NCBI RefSeq assembly: GCF_000403785.1
Contig: NZ_APHJ01000023.1
Coordinates: forward strand, 62,001-126,000
Origin: Gillisia sp. CAL575
GTDB lineage: Bacteria; Bacteroidota; Bacteroidia; Flavobacteriales; Flavobacteriaceae
Reading direction: 5' to 3'
DNA: 64,000 bases
The first letter of the stretch is position 1, and the number at the start of each line of letters is the position of its first letter. A program made the translations under genes and the position numbers. This document shows positions 7,879-16,334 of the stretch, in pieces. Below the pieces are notes generated by a model. It was not told the origin of the DNA. It worked only from the letters and a program-made list of their open reading frames with translations, and ran no database searches.

Positions 7879-9342
7879 ATGAATATTTTAATTGCATCAA
7901 TATTTAGTATTGATAGCTATTCCAGAGGAATTATGCCTGATGTTCTTCAGGAACAAATAGCTAATAATCCTGATGCTAATATTTACTATTTAACTTGTTC
8001 TAATACCTTCGACGTTTGCTATTTTAATATTTCCAAACAACCGGATATTTGTTTTAGATGTAAAGCAGGAGTCTCAAATACATTAAGTCTGATTGAAGGT
8101 GATTTTCATAGTATAAAATTATCAGATTTAATAATAAATCACGATAGAGAACTTGCTCAGGAGTTCTTCCAAAAGAATAATAAAATAGATTTTGATCTTA
8201 ATTATGAAAATTTTGAAATAGGATCATCTACTTTGTCTACCTATATTTCTCGCTCTCGAGATAGAGATCTTCTGCATGTTAATCAAGATTATGTGCATGA
8301 ATTAGCTAGTAACGCTTTAGTTACTTTTCTAAGCGTTAAGAGATTTATAGCTGATAAAGAAATAGATCTTGTTTACAATTTTAATGGTAGACAAGATTAC
8401 GTTAGAGCCATTTTAAGAGCAGCTTTAGCAAACAATATTGATTGTTTAAATGTTGAGCGCGCAAGATTAGGTGGTTTTGTTGAAACTTATAAGAACGTAC
8501 TGCCCCATAATATTCATAATAAATGGGAATTAGTTCAAGAGTGCTGGGATAAATCACAGCTTAGTCAAGAAGAAAAATTAAAGATTGGTTCAGAATTTTT
8601 CGAAAGGCAGAAATCAGGAGAGAGTATAATTTTTCCTTCATATACTGGAGAGATGAAGAAAGGTTCTTTACCAAAAATGATATTTAATGGTAATAAAAAT
8701 ATAGTATTATTTAATAGTTCTGATGATGAATTTGCCGCGCTTGGTAAGGAATTCGATAATCCATATTATAAAGATCAACTAGAGGCGCTTCAGGTCTTAA
8801 CAGATTTTGTGGGTAGATCTCTTTCTTCTCATAATTTAATAATAAGAATGCATCCTAATCTAAAGGGGGTGACACATGAATATGCAACTAAAATTTTAGG
8901 TTTAAATAAATTGTATCCTAATATTTTTGTTATTTCCCCGGAGAGTCCAGCGGATAGTTATGAGTTGATAGGAATTGCAGATAAGGTTATAAGTTTTGGG
9001 TCCACGACAGGTCTAGAAGCAAACTACCAAGGAAAACCAGTGATATTATTAGGGAAAGGTCTCTACTTTTATTCCATTGTTGCTTATGTTCCTAAAAACA
9101 TATCAGAGATTAGAGTGTTGCTTAAAAAGGACTTACAGCCTAAACCTAAAGATGATACTATAAAATTTGGATTCTATTTTTTGAAGGGTGGGAAGAAAAC
9201 TAAGTACTATTTTGAAGATAGTTCTGGTGAGGGAATATTCTTTAAAAAGGTAAGAATTCATTACTACACGTTTGCTCAGAGATTTAAATCTAAATTGATT
9301 CAAATTGCATATAAGTTATTTCAACTAAGAATTAAGCTTTAA
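7879..9342 (+). CDS. Predicted capsule-type glycosyltransferase, GT-B-like, with N-terminal cysteine cluster
   Basis: 487 residues. The C-terminal half resembles capsule polysaccharide and CDP-glycerophosphotransferase-like GT-B proteins: IRMHPNLKG near 345, ISFGSTTGLEANYQGKPVIL near 390. That serine/glycine-rich loop followed by a glutamate is typical of the nucleotide-binding end of these folds. The N-terminal part has four cysteines (C40, C47, C58, C61) that could bind a metal. No signal peptide or membrane helix is obvious, so it should act in the cytoplasm on the lipid-linked acceptor. Family assignment is by motif resemblance only. It starts 9 bases after the ABC gene and ends 4 bases before the next. 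Confidence 0.6.
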   Translation: MNILIASIFSIDSYSRGIMPDVLQEQIANNPDANIYYLTCSNTFDVCYFNISKQPDICFRCKAGVSNTLSLIEGDFHSIKLSDLIINHDRELAQEFFQKNNKIDFDLNYENFEIGSSTLSTYISRSRDRDLLHVNQDYVHELASNALVTFLSVKRFIADKEIDLVYNFNGRQDYVRAILRAALANNIDCLNVERARLGGFVETYKNVLPHNIHNKWELVQECWDKSQLSQEEKLKIGSEFFERQKSGESIIFPSYTGEMKKGSLPKMIFNGNKNIVLFNSSDDEFAALGKEFDNPYYKDQLEALQVLTDFVGRSLSSHNLIIRMHPNLKGVTHEYATKILGLNKLYPNIFVISPESPADSYELIGIADKVISFGSTTGLEANYQGKPVILLGKGLYFYSIVAYVPKNISEIRVLLKKDLQPKPKDDTIKFGFYFLKGGKKTKYYFEDSSGEGIFFKKVRIHYYTFAQRFKSKLIQIAYKLFQLRIKL

Positions 9343-9346
9343 AAGG

Positions 9347-10255
9347 ATGAAAAATTACAAATTTGCTGCGTTTGTAATGACCTATGAGCGTTCAGAAATA
9401 ATTTTAGACACCATAAGCAAAATTCTTGGCCAAACATTCCCGCCAAAGGTGATTTTGATTGTAGATAACAGTCATTCTGTTTTAACAGAGAAAGCTATTC
9501 AAGATCAAGAATTTCAGAATGTAATATATCATCAAGTTGGCTACAATAGCGGGCCAGCTGGAGCTGCTTATTATGGCCTTAAAGAACTAACTCGATTAGG
9601 ATATGATTGGATTTACTGGGGAGATGATGACAATCCTCCTAGAGATCATTTTGTTTTTGAGGATTTATTTATAGGAATTGAAAAATTAATTCAGAGTAAT
9701 TTTAATTTGGGAGTAATAGGTGAGAAAGGTGGGTATTTTAATGCTAATACTGGAAGAATTAGATCTTTATCTAATAATGAGTTAAAGAAAAATACTTACT
9801 TAGAAGTAGATTCGATACCAGGGGGTCATAGTATGATTGTGAATTCTCAAGTAATAAAAGATGGTATACTTCCGGATCCAAAATTGTTTTTTGGTTTTGA
9901 GGAATTCGACTTTTGCTTGAAAGCAAAAAAAGGGGGGTATAAATTATTTATTGATGCAGCAAAATGGTATAAAATTAGAGCATTAGCTGGTAATACTTCA
10001 ATAGATTTTCAAAGAAAAAACACTAATTTAGGAATTGATAATTTAGTGAAGAGAGAGTACTATAGCACTAGAAATCTTTTGAGAATCTATTCTAGCCAAC
10101 ATTTATATACATCATTTGCAGTTCTTGTTATTAAATCTTTGGGAAAAATGATATATGGATATAGATTTGGCCTTAAATACGGTTCAAAAATGTTTAATTT
10201 ACAGAGGTTTGCTTTAAGAGACTTCGTTAAACACCGATACGGAGAGCTAAATTAA
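9347..10255 (+). CDS. Glycosyltransferase family 2, rhamnosyl/galactofuranosyltransferase-like
   Basis: 302-residue GT-A protein. FVMTYERSE (9-17) and LIVDNSHS (about 38-45) form the nucleotide-binding start. YWGDDDNPP supplies an acidic triplet for metal and donor, as in rhamnosyl- and galactofuranosyl-transferases of this family. FGFEEFDFCLKAKKGGYKLF fits the acceptor/catalytic-base region (ED/EEFD motif). A basic, mildly hydrophobic C-terminus may contact the membrane. It probably adds one residue to the repeat unit. The gene directly precedes a promoter-like box that may start a separate unit with the aldolase. Confidence 0.82.
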   Translation: MKNYKFAAFVMTYERSEIILDTISKILGQTFPPKVILIVDNSHSVLTEKAIQDQEFQNVIYHQVGYNSGPAGAAYYGLKELTRLGYDWIYWGDDDNPPRDHFVFEDLFIGIEKLIQSNFNLGVIGEKGGYFNANTGRIRSLSNNELKKNTYLEVDSIPGGHSMIVNSQVIKDGILPDPKLFFGFEEFDFCLKAKKGGYKLFIDAAKWYKIRALAGNTSIDFQRKNTNLGIDNLVKREYYSTRNLLRIYSSQHLYTSFAVLVIKSLGKMIYGYRFGLKYGSKMFNLQRFALRDFVKHRYGELN

Positions 10256-10261
10256 TCTTCC

Positions 10262-10269
10262 TAACTTTG
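10262..10269 (+). promoter_or_regulatory. Candidate -7 promoter box before the aldolase module
   Basis: TAACTTTG matches the Bacteroidota -7 consensus TAnnTTTG and lies 23 bases before the start at 10293, in a 37-bp gap. No good TTG -33 element is present at normal spacing. If active it would allow the aldolase-NeuA-HAD-GT29 module to be transcribed independently. Confidence 0.35.
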
Positions 10270-10292
10270 GAGTAGTTTTAAATGAATATTAA

Positions 10293-11846
10293 ATGCTGAA
10301 GGAAAACACAAGGGATTTAAAATTATTAGATTGTACACTGCGAGATGGTGGCTATTATACCCATTGGGATTTTGATGATAGTTTGGTTGATGAATATTTT
10401 AGGGAAATAAATCAGCTTCCTTTGGAATATGTTGAAATTGGTTATAGATCTAAAAGAAGTAGTTCGTATGAAGGTGCTTATTATTTTTTACCGAAGTTTT
10501 TATTAAGAGATTGTAAAGAAAAGTGCAATAAGAAACTAGCCATAATCTTGAATGAGAAGGAGGTTAAAGTTAAAGATTTAAAAGCTCTTCTTAAACCATG
10601 TAAAGGTATAATTGCTCTGGTGAGAATTGCTGTAGACCCAATTAACCTGAATAGAGCGATTACACTTTCTAAAGCGATTAAAGAGTTAGGTTTTAAAGTT
10701 GGATTTAATTTGATGTATGCTTCAAAATGGGAAAATCACTCTTTATATAACAAAGATCTTAATCGCATTAATGATGTTGCTGATTATTTTTATGTTGTAG
10801 ATAGTTTTGGGGGACTTTATCCAAAAGATGTTGAAGAAATTTTCACAAAAATACAGAGGCAGATTACAATACCAATCGGGTTTCATGGTCATGATAATTT
10901 AGAACTGGCTCTTATTAATTCTTTAACGGCTATTACTAGTGGTGCTCAAATTGTTGATAGTACTGTAATGGGGATGGGGAGAGGAGCAGGAAATTTAAAA
11001 ACAGAATTAATTTTAACGATCCTAAACAAACAAAATAAATTACTGGTAAATTTTGATGCTCTTTTCAATTTGTGTAAATCATTTCAACATTTAAGAGTAA
11101 AATATAATTGGGGAACCAATTTGCCTTATATGATTTCTGGTGCTTTCTCAATGCCACAAGACACTGTGATGTCTAAAATTAAGAAAAGATTTCATTCTCT
11201 TAATTCAATTATTAATGAGAATGTTTCTCCAAAGCAAAGTGCTATTTCTAACTTGCAAGATTTTCCTATTTTCAAACCTAATAAAAGTTATGCATCTATA
11301 CTCGTTGTAGGTGGAGGCAAATCTACAATAAAGAATAAAAAGGCTCATCAAGAATTTTTGAAACAGAATCCAGATATTGCAATAGTTTTTGTAAGTTCAA
11401 AGAATATCCATGTGTTTTCAAATGTTGCCAATTATCAAATTCACTGTTTATTAGGTAAAGAAGGACAAAGGCTAGAGAAAATGATTAATTTAGAAGAGTT
11501 CTCAAATAAAACTTTTATAATACCTCCGATAATTTCTTCCTTAAAAAGTTATGTTCCAATCTGTTTGAAAGAATATACCCAGGCAATAAAGGAAGTTGAT
11601 TTTGAAAGTAACTTGGAGGAGTCTGCTACAGCGCTTGCATTTCAAATTGGATTTGATTTAAAAGCAGAAAAAGTTTTCCTAACAGGTTATGATGGTTATT
11701 CAGAGAACATACAAAAAGAGGAGATGGAATTATTTAAAGAAAATCAATTAATTTTTGATCATGTAATAAGTAAAGGAATTAGTTTGTATTCTATAACTCC
11801 TACACAATATAATATAAAATCTAAATCTATTTATTCGTTATTGTAA
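10293..11846 (+). CDS. DmpG-like DRE-TIM aldolase fused to a Rossmann-like C-terminal domain
   Basis: 517 residues in two parts. Residues 1 to about 300 form a DRE-TIM metal-dependent barrel: DCTLRDGG (13-20), VVDSFGGLYP (168-177), the metal motif HGHDN (198-202) and GMGRGAGN (227-234). The last two closely match 4-hydroxy-2-oxovalerate aldolase (DmpG), a pyruvate-using class II aldolase, more than HMG-CoA lyase. Residues about 330-517 begin with ILVVGGGKST (336-345) and contain VFLTGYDGYS (461-470), a layout like DUF115/Maf or sialyltransferase-type Rossmann folds. The next genes encode a CMP-sugar synthetase, a phosphatase and a GT29 homologue. I infer it builds a ulosonic acid by joining pyruvate to a sugar aldehyde. 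No substrate can be proven from sequence. Confidence 0.75.
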   Translation: MLKENTRDLKLLDCTLRDGGYYTHWDFDDSLVDEYFREINQLPLEYVEIGYRSKRSSSYEGAYYFLPKFLLRDCKEKCNKKLAIILNEKEVKVKDLKALLKPCKGIIALVRIAVDPINLNRAITLSKAIKELGFKVGFNLMYASKWENHSLYNKDLNRINDVADYFYVVDSFGGLYPKDVEEIFTKIQRQITIPIGFHGHDNLELALINSLTAITSGAQIVDSTVMGMGRGAGNLKTELILTILNKQNKLLVNFDALFNLCKSFQHLRVKYNWGTNLPYMISGAFSMPQDTVMSKIKKRFHSLNSIINENVSPKQSAISNLQDFPIFKPNKSYASILVVGGGKSTIKNKKAHQEFLKQNPDIAIVFVSSKNIHVFSNVANYQIHCLLGKEGQRLEKMINLEEFSNKTFIIPPIISSLKSYVPICLKEYTQAIKEVDFESNLEESATALAFQIGFDLKAEKVFLTGYDGYSENIQKEEMELFKENQLIFDHVISKGISLYSITPTQYNIKSKSIYSLL

Positions 11847-11847
11847 T

Positions 11848-12534
11848 ATGTCAATAAGCTTATTTTTACCTGTTAGGGCTGGAAGTGAAAGAGTGAAGAA
11901 TAAAAATACACGCTCTTTCGCAGGTATTGATAATGGCATTTTAGAGTTGAAATTAAATCAATTAGTGAATTTACAGTTTGTAGATGAGGTAATTATTTCT
12001 AGTAATAGTAATACATGTTTGGAAATCGCTGAAACTTATAAGAATAGAATAAAGAATTTAGTAATTGATGAGCGACCAGAGCATCTAGGAAATTCTTCAA
12101 CTAAACTTAAAGATTTAATACTATATGCAGCTGAAATAAATTCATGTGAGAATATATTGTGGACACATGCAACAAATCCTTTATTCAATGCTAAAAATTA
12201 TAATCAAGCTATAGAGGTATTTTTACATCAGAAGAAAAATGGCTATGATTCTTTGGTTACTGGCTGCATTTGTAAAGATTTTTTGTTAGATACGGAGTCT
12301 AATAAAATTATAAATAATACTACTAAACTTAATTGGCCTCGTACACAAGATTTGAAGGAATTGTTCGCTATTAATAATGCCGTATTTATTGCAAATAGAG
12401 AACGATATTTACTTGGGGAGAGATTGGGCATTAAACCTTATTATTTAGAAAACGATAAAATTTCATCATTAGATATAGATTATGAAGAGGATTTTTTAAT
12501 CGCAGAAGCAGTGTATGAAAAACTTAAAAGATAG
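11848..12534 (+). CDS. NeuA-like acylneuraminate/CMP-sugar cytidylyltransferase
   Basis: 228 residues. FLPVRAGSERVKNKNTRSF (6-24) is the motif I of CMP-sialic acid and CMP-KDO synthetases, binding CTP, and SLDIDYEEDF near the C-terminus matches the IDxxxDL metal site of NeuA proteins. It would charge a 2-keto acid sugar with CMP for the downstream GT29-like transferase. It starts 1 base after the aldolase stop and overlaps the HAD gene by 20 bases, so these genes are tightly coupled. It is clearly different from the SpsF-like enzyme at 3651-4364, so the locus encodes two distinct cytidylyltransferases and probably two CMP-sugars. Confidence 0.85.
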   Translation: MSISLFLPVRAGSERVKNKNTRSFAGIDNGILELKLNQLVNLQFVDEVIISSNSNTCLEIAETYKNRIKNLVIDERPEHLGNSSTKLKDLILYAAEINSCENILWTHATNPLFNAKNYNQAIEVFLHQKKNGYDSLVTGCICKDFLLDTESNKIINNTTKLNWPRTQDLKELFAINNAVFIANRERYLLGERLGIKPYYLENDKISSLDIDYEEDFLIAEAVYEKLKR

Positions 12535-13144
12535 AAAAGCCATTTTATGGGATTTTGATGGAGTAATAATTAATTCTATGCCGATAAGGGAGAGAGGTTT
12601 TAGAGAAGTACTCTCCAATTATCCTAAGGATGAAGTAGATGAATTAATTGATTTTCATACTAAAAATGCAGGTCTTTCAAGGTATGTCAAATTTGAGTAT
12701 TTTTTTAAGAATATTCGAATTGAATCCAATACAGAGAAAAAGGAAGCTGAGTTTGCTAAACATTTTTCTGAAATTATGAAGGAAATGCTTATTAATAAAG
12801 ACCTATTGATTCTTGATGTGCTAAACTTTATCAAGAAAACCCCAAATATAAATATGCATATAGTTTCAGGGTCTGATGGGAAAGAATTAAATTATCTATG
12901 TGAAAAATTGGGAATTGAATGCTTATTCACATCTATTGATGGTTCACCTACACCCAAAGTTAATCTTGTTAAAGATTTATTGAATAATTATAAATATAAC
13001 AAGGATGAAGTCTGTTTTATAGGTGACTCTATAAATGATTATGATGCTGCTAATGAAAATAATATTGACTTCATTGGGTACAATAGTGTAGAATTAAGAT
13101 TATTGAATGAAAATTATATAGTTAGCTTTAATGAGCTTGATTAG
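12515..13144 (+). CDS. HAD phosphatase with helical cap, paired with NeuA-like synthetase
   Basis: 209 residues of the beta-phosphoglucomutase/Gph-like HAD group. Motif I is WDFDGVIINS (12-21), motif II is IVSGSDG, a lysine follows in PTPKVN, and motif IV is FIGDSINDYDAA. The region between motifs I and II forms a C1 helical cap, unlike the capless KdsC-like protein at 3142. By analogy with N-acylneuraminate-9-phosphatase it may remove phosphate from the aldol product before CMP activation; that role is inferred from its position only. It overlaps both neighbours (20 bases with the cytidylyltransferase, 14 with the GT29-like gene). Confidence 0.8.
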   Translation: MKNLKDRKAILWDFDGVIINSMPIRERGFREVLSNYPKDEVDELIDFHTKNAGLSRYVKFEYFFKNIRIESNTEKKEAEFAKHFSEIMKEMLINKDLLILDVLNFIKKTPNINMHIVSGSDGKELNYLCEKLGIECLFTSIDGSPTPKVNLVKDLLNNYKYNKDEVCFIGDSINDYDAANENNIDFIGYNSVELRLLNENYIVSFNELD

Positions 13145-13868
13145 AACTCTAAAGGGACTTTATTTTATGATTGGCTCCTTAAAAATTTTTAAGGTTAACG
13201 ATTCGTTTAAAAATAAACGAATCGCAATCGTGGGTGCTGCAGATTCTTCTTTTGTAGAGAGAAATGGAAACTATATTGATAGTTTTGATATTGTAGTAAG
13301 AGTGAATAAGGCACCTTATAGCCTCACAGAGAAAAGTTTTCCTTTTCTAGGGTCTAAAACAAATTATCTCTTTCATAGTTTTTATGAGAACAATTTTAGT
13401 GGAGGAGGTCCAATAGAATGGGAATTATATAAGAGATTAGGAATAGAGAAAGTTATCAATCCTAATATGAATCTGAAAGGTTTAGTTACTCATTTAAATT
13501 TTTACAAAAGACATCTTGAGAATAGAGTGACATATAACATTTCAAGAAAGAATTATAAGGTAATTACCAATGGACTGGGTGCTTATATACCAACCATTGG
13601 TTTTTCTGCATTAATGTTAATTCTAAATTCAGATTATAAAGAATTATATATTACAGGCTTTACATTTTTTCAGACGCCTTATGCAAAAGGATATAGGGAT
13701 GAGCTAATAAATACGAAAGCCAATGAAGAACATATTAGTAAACAAGGAATACACAATCCTTCATTGGAATTGAAACTCTTTAAAAAAGCAATTGAGAATT
13801 CCAAACCAAAAAAAGTTACCTTTGACGCCGAACTGAGTAAAATAATCGGATCGAGATCTACTTTATGA
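13131..13868 (+). CDS. GT29-type sialyltransferase homologue
   Basis: 245 residues. KRIAIVGAADSS (29-40) and IDSFDIVVRVNKAP (49-62) reproduce the L sialyl motif of GT29 sialyltransferases. GLGAYIPTIGFSALM (148-162) with LYITGFTFF (172-180) reproduces the S motif, and H201 in EEHISKQG sits where the catalytic histidine of the VS motif falls. GT29 enzymes use CMP-sialic acid, which matches the CMP-sugar synthetase two genes upstream. Unlike eukaryotic homologues there is no N-terminal membrane anchor. ATG at 13167 is an alternative start that loses only a weakly conserved leader. Two palindromes lie just before the L motif. It overlaps the next gene by 4 bases. Confidence 0.82.
   Translation: MSLIRTLKGLYFMIGSLKIFKVNDSFKNKRIAIVGAADSSFVERNGNYIDSFDIVVRVNKAPYSLTEKSFPFLGSKTNYLFHSFYENNFSGGGPIEWELYKRLGIEKVINPNMNLKGLVTHLNFYKRHLENRVTYNISRKNYKVITNGLGAYIPTIGFSALMLILNSDYKELYITGFTFFQTPYAKGYRDELINTKANEEHISKQGIHNPSLELKLFKKAIENSKPKKVTFDAELSKIIGSRSTL
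13177..13224. repeat. Pair of palindromes at the 5' end of the GT29-like gene
   Basis: CCTTAAAAATTTTTAAGG (13177-13194) is a perfect 18-base palindrome. Four bases later an 11-bp perfect stem, CGATTCGTTTA (13199-13209) with TAAACGAATCG (13214-13224), encloses an AAAA loop. Both lie in coding sequence between the two possible start codons and the conserved core. No T-tract follows. Confidence 0.85.
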
Positions 13869-15040
13869 AATTCTTGTATTACTCAACTTCATATTACGCA
13901 AATCACGGAGGTAGCATCCAGTCTATAGAATTTTTTAATCAATTAGGTGTACATAAGGATATTACAGAGAAAGCTATTTTTCCAATAATTCAGTCCAAGG
14001 GAGAGTTGAAAATAGAGCCGAAGTTTTCTATAAGATCATTTTTGAGGAAAATTCCCTTATTACAAGTTTTGTTTTTTTTTAGAAGAAATTCATTCCACTT
14101 TAAGAAGCTTGTTGAAAAAATTCAAGAATTTAAACCAGATATAATTTTAATTCAAATTGATTCGAATTTTCTTCAGATTAAACGACTAAAAAAACGGTTT
14201 CCAGAGCTAATAATTTGTAATCAAATTAACGGATCTCCTTTTGATGAACCATTCAAGAATATAGCATTTAAGAACATATTTTTGAATATGCAATTGCAGG
14301 CATATTTACATTCAGATCTTAATATTTTTATTTCTGATTTCTCTCGGACACGAATTATGGGAGATCATGTCAATAATGGTCGTGATGTAGTAATTCATAA
14401 TGGGACAGATCCAGATAAATTCTTTCCCATGTTAGATCCGGACTCTTTGAGAATAAAATGGAATTATCCGATAGATAAATTCGTAATAGGATATATTGGC
14501 ACTCTTGATTTTCATAAACAACTAGGCGTGTTAATTGACGTTTTCAACGAACTACTTAAGGATAATCCGAATCTATATTTAGTTATAGTTGGTGATGGAC
14601 CAGCATTGGCTAAATTAAAAGAAAAGGTTGTAAATCTAAGCTTGTCTAAAAATGTGTGCTTGCGAGGATGGATAAAGCATGAAGATATCAATGAGAATCT
14701 CAATTGTTTTGATTTGGCAGTGCATCACTATGCCAATACGTATATGAATCCACTAAAGATTTTCGAATATTTATCTGCAGGCCTACCTGTTATTGCCCCA
14801 GACATTCCTTCAGTGAGAGCTATTTTTCGTGATAGGGAAGATCTATTAATTACCGGGCCTTCTCATATGGAATTAAAAAATGCTATGAAAGAAGTTTTAA
14901 CTGATGATAATCTAAAAAGTAGGTTAAGTAACAATCAACATTTAATTCATGAGATTGAAGGAAATTATACGTGGAAAAAATACACAAATAGTATTATATC
15001 TAAAATCCATGGTAAGCTAAATCCTAGTTCTCATAATTAA
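13865..15040 (+). CDS. Glycosyltransferase family 4
   Basis: 391-residue GT-B enzyme. The N-terminal domain has the glycine-rich NHGGSIQS loop (about 13-20). The C-terminal domain has FVIGYIGTLDFHKQ, LVIVGDGPA, LRGWIKHEDI and the donor-binding KIFEYLSAGLPVIAPDIPS, where the EYLSAG glutamate corresponds to the EX7E region. Retaining mechanism expected; sugar and linkage unknown. It acts on the cytoplasmic face of the membrane. Its start overlaps the GT29-like gene by 4 bases (ATGA), so it is in the same transcript. Confidence 0.85.
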   Translation: MKFLYYSTSYYANHGGSIQSIEFFNQLGVHKDITEKAIFPIIQSKGELKIEPKFSIRSFLRKIPLLQVLFFFRRNSFHFKKLVEKIQEFKPDIILIQIDSNFLQIKRLKKRFPELIICNQINGSPFDEPFKNIAFKNIFLNMQLQAYLHSDLNIFISDFSRTRIMGDHVNNGRDVVIHNGTDPDKFFPMLDPDSLRIKWNYPIDKFVIGYIGTLDFHKQLGVLIDVFNELLKDNPNLYLVIVGDGPALAKLKEKVVNLSLSKNVCLRGWIKHEDINENLNCFDLAVHHYANTYMNPLKIFEYLSAGLPVIAPDIPSVRAIFRDREDLLITGPSHMELKNAMKEVLTDDNLKSRLSNNQHLIHEIEGNYTWKKYTNSIISKIHGKLNPSSHN

Positions 15041-15063
15041 TTTCACTTAAAATAAATATATTT

Positions 15064-16230
15064 TTGAATAAACTCATACGAATTACCACAATACCTCTTT
15101 CATTAGAGAAACTTTTAGAAGGGCAACTTAGCTTTATGAATAATCATTATGAAGTTATTGCGATAGCTGCAGAAGAGGATCGTCTAGAAAAATATGGTAG
15201 TGCAAACAAGGTTAGAACTTTTTGGGTTGAGATGACAAGAAAAGTCACTCCAATTCAAGATCTAATCTCCGTATTGAAGCTCTATCAATTTTTTAGATCT
15301 GAGAAACCATTGATTGTTCACACTCACACCCCTAAAGCTGGTATTGTTGGAATGCTTGCAGCCAGGATAGCGGGAGTTCCAATTAGATTACATACGGTTG
15401 CAGGATTGCCATTGTTAGAGACAACTGGTACTAAAAGAAAAGTTTTAAATATTGTAGAAAAGTTTACTTATAGCCTAGCTACAAGGATTTATCCTAATTC
15501 TTTTGAATTAAAAAAAATTATACTGAATGAGAAATTTACTTCAGATAAAAAGCTTAAAATTTTAGGGAAAGGTAGCTCAAATGGAATAAGCACTAAATAT
15601 TTTGATCCACATTTATATTCTAAAAAGGATAATGATATACTTAGAAAGGAACTTGGTATAAATAGTAATGAGCTTGTTTTTATTTTTATCGGAAGAATTG
15701 TTTCAGAGAAAGGTATTAATGAGCTGGTCACGGCATTTATAAGATTATACGAAACTAATTCTAATATTAAGTTGTTACTGGTTGGGCCTTTTGAAAGTGA
15801 TCTAGATCCAATTGAGGACTCTAATTTGGAAATAATCAATTCTCATAAAGGGATTATTTCTGTTGGTTACAAAGAAGATGTCAGACCATATTTTGCGATT
15901 TCTGATGTTCTTACCTTCCCAAGTTATAGAGAAGGCTTTCCTAATGTGGTTATGCAAGCAGGAGCTATGAATTTACCTTCTATAGTTACCGATATCAATG
16001 GTTGTAACGAAATTATCACGAACAACAAAAATGGAATTATAATTCCAGTGAAGGATAGTAATAGTTTGTATGATGCAATGAGTCAATTGTATAATAACCG
16101 GCTTTTTTTAGAGGAATTTAAAAAAAATACAAGGCATCATATAACAGAGAACTATGAAAGAGAGCAATTTTGGAATTTACTTTTAGCTGAATATAGAGCG
16201 TTAGAAAAGGACTATATTAAGAGTAAATAG
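15064..16230 (+). CDS. Glycosyltransferase family 4, PglA/CapM-like, TTG start
   Basis: 388-residue GT-B enzyme. Key features are HTHTPKAGIVGMLAARIAG (about 97-115) and LHTVAGLPLL, typical of the Wbp/Cap/PglA subgroup, then FIGRIVSEKGI and FPSYREGFPNVVMQAGA with the donor-binding EX7E glutamates. In the Pgl pathway PglA adds the second sugar to bacillosamine-PP-lipid, and its position just before the PglC homologue agrees with that, though specificity is inferred. No upstream ATG preserves the N-terminal strand, so TTG at 15064 is the likely start; the next ATG (residue 25) would remove it. Confidence 0.85.
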   Translation: MNKLIRITTIPLSLEKLLEGQLSFMNNHYEVIAIAAEEDRLEKYGSANKVRTFWVEMTRKVTPIQDLISVLKLYQFFRSEKPLIVHTHTPKAGIVGMLAARIAGVPIRLHTVAGLPLLETTGTKRKVLNIVEKFTYSLATRIYPNSFELKKIILNEKFTSDKKLKILGKGSSNGISTKYFDPHLYSKKDNDILRKELGINSNELVFIFIGRIVSEKGINELVTAFIRLYETNSNIKLLLVGPFESDLDPIEDSNLEIINSHKGIISVGYKEDVRPYFAISDVLTFPSYREGFPNVVMQAGAMNLPSIVTDINGCNEIITNNKNGIIIPVKDSNSLYDAMSQLYNNRLFLEEFKKNTRHHITENYEREQFWNLLLAEYRALEKDYIKSK

Positions 16231-16259
16231 AAATAAAATATTTACATTAAAGAATTTTG

Positions 16260-16267
16260 TACTTTTG
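16260..16267 (+). promoter_or_regulatory. Candidate -7 promoter box before the pgl-like genes
   Basis: TACTTTTG fits TAnnTTTG and lies 67 bases before the TTG start at 16335 in a 104-bp gap. A clear -33 TTG is not visible at 19-22 bases upstream, so support comes mainly from the -7 box and the gap. Confidence 0.38.
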
Positions 16268-16334
16268 CTCGAATTTATCACCTGATATTTTGATGAAATT
16301 TATATTGATAATTCCAAAAATTTAAAGTAAAATT

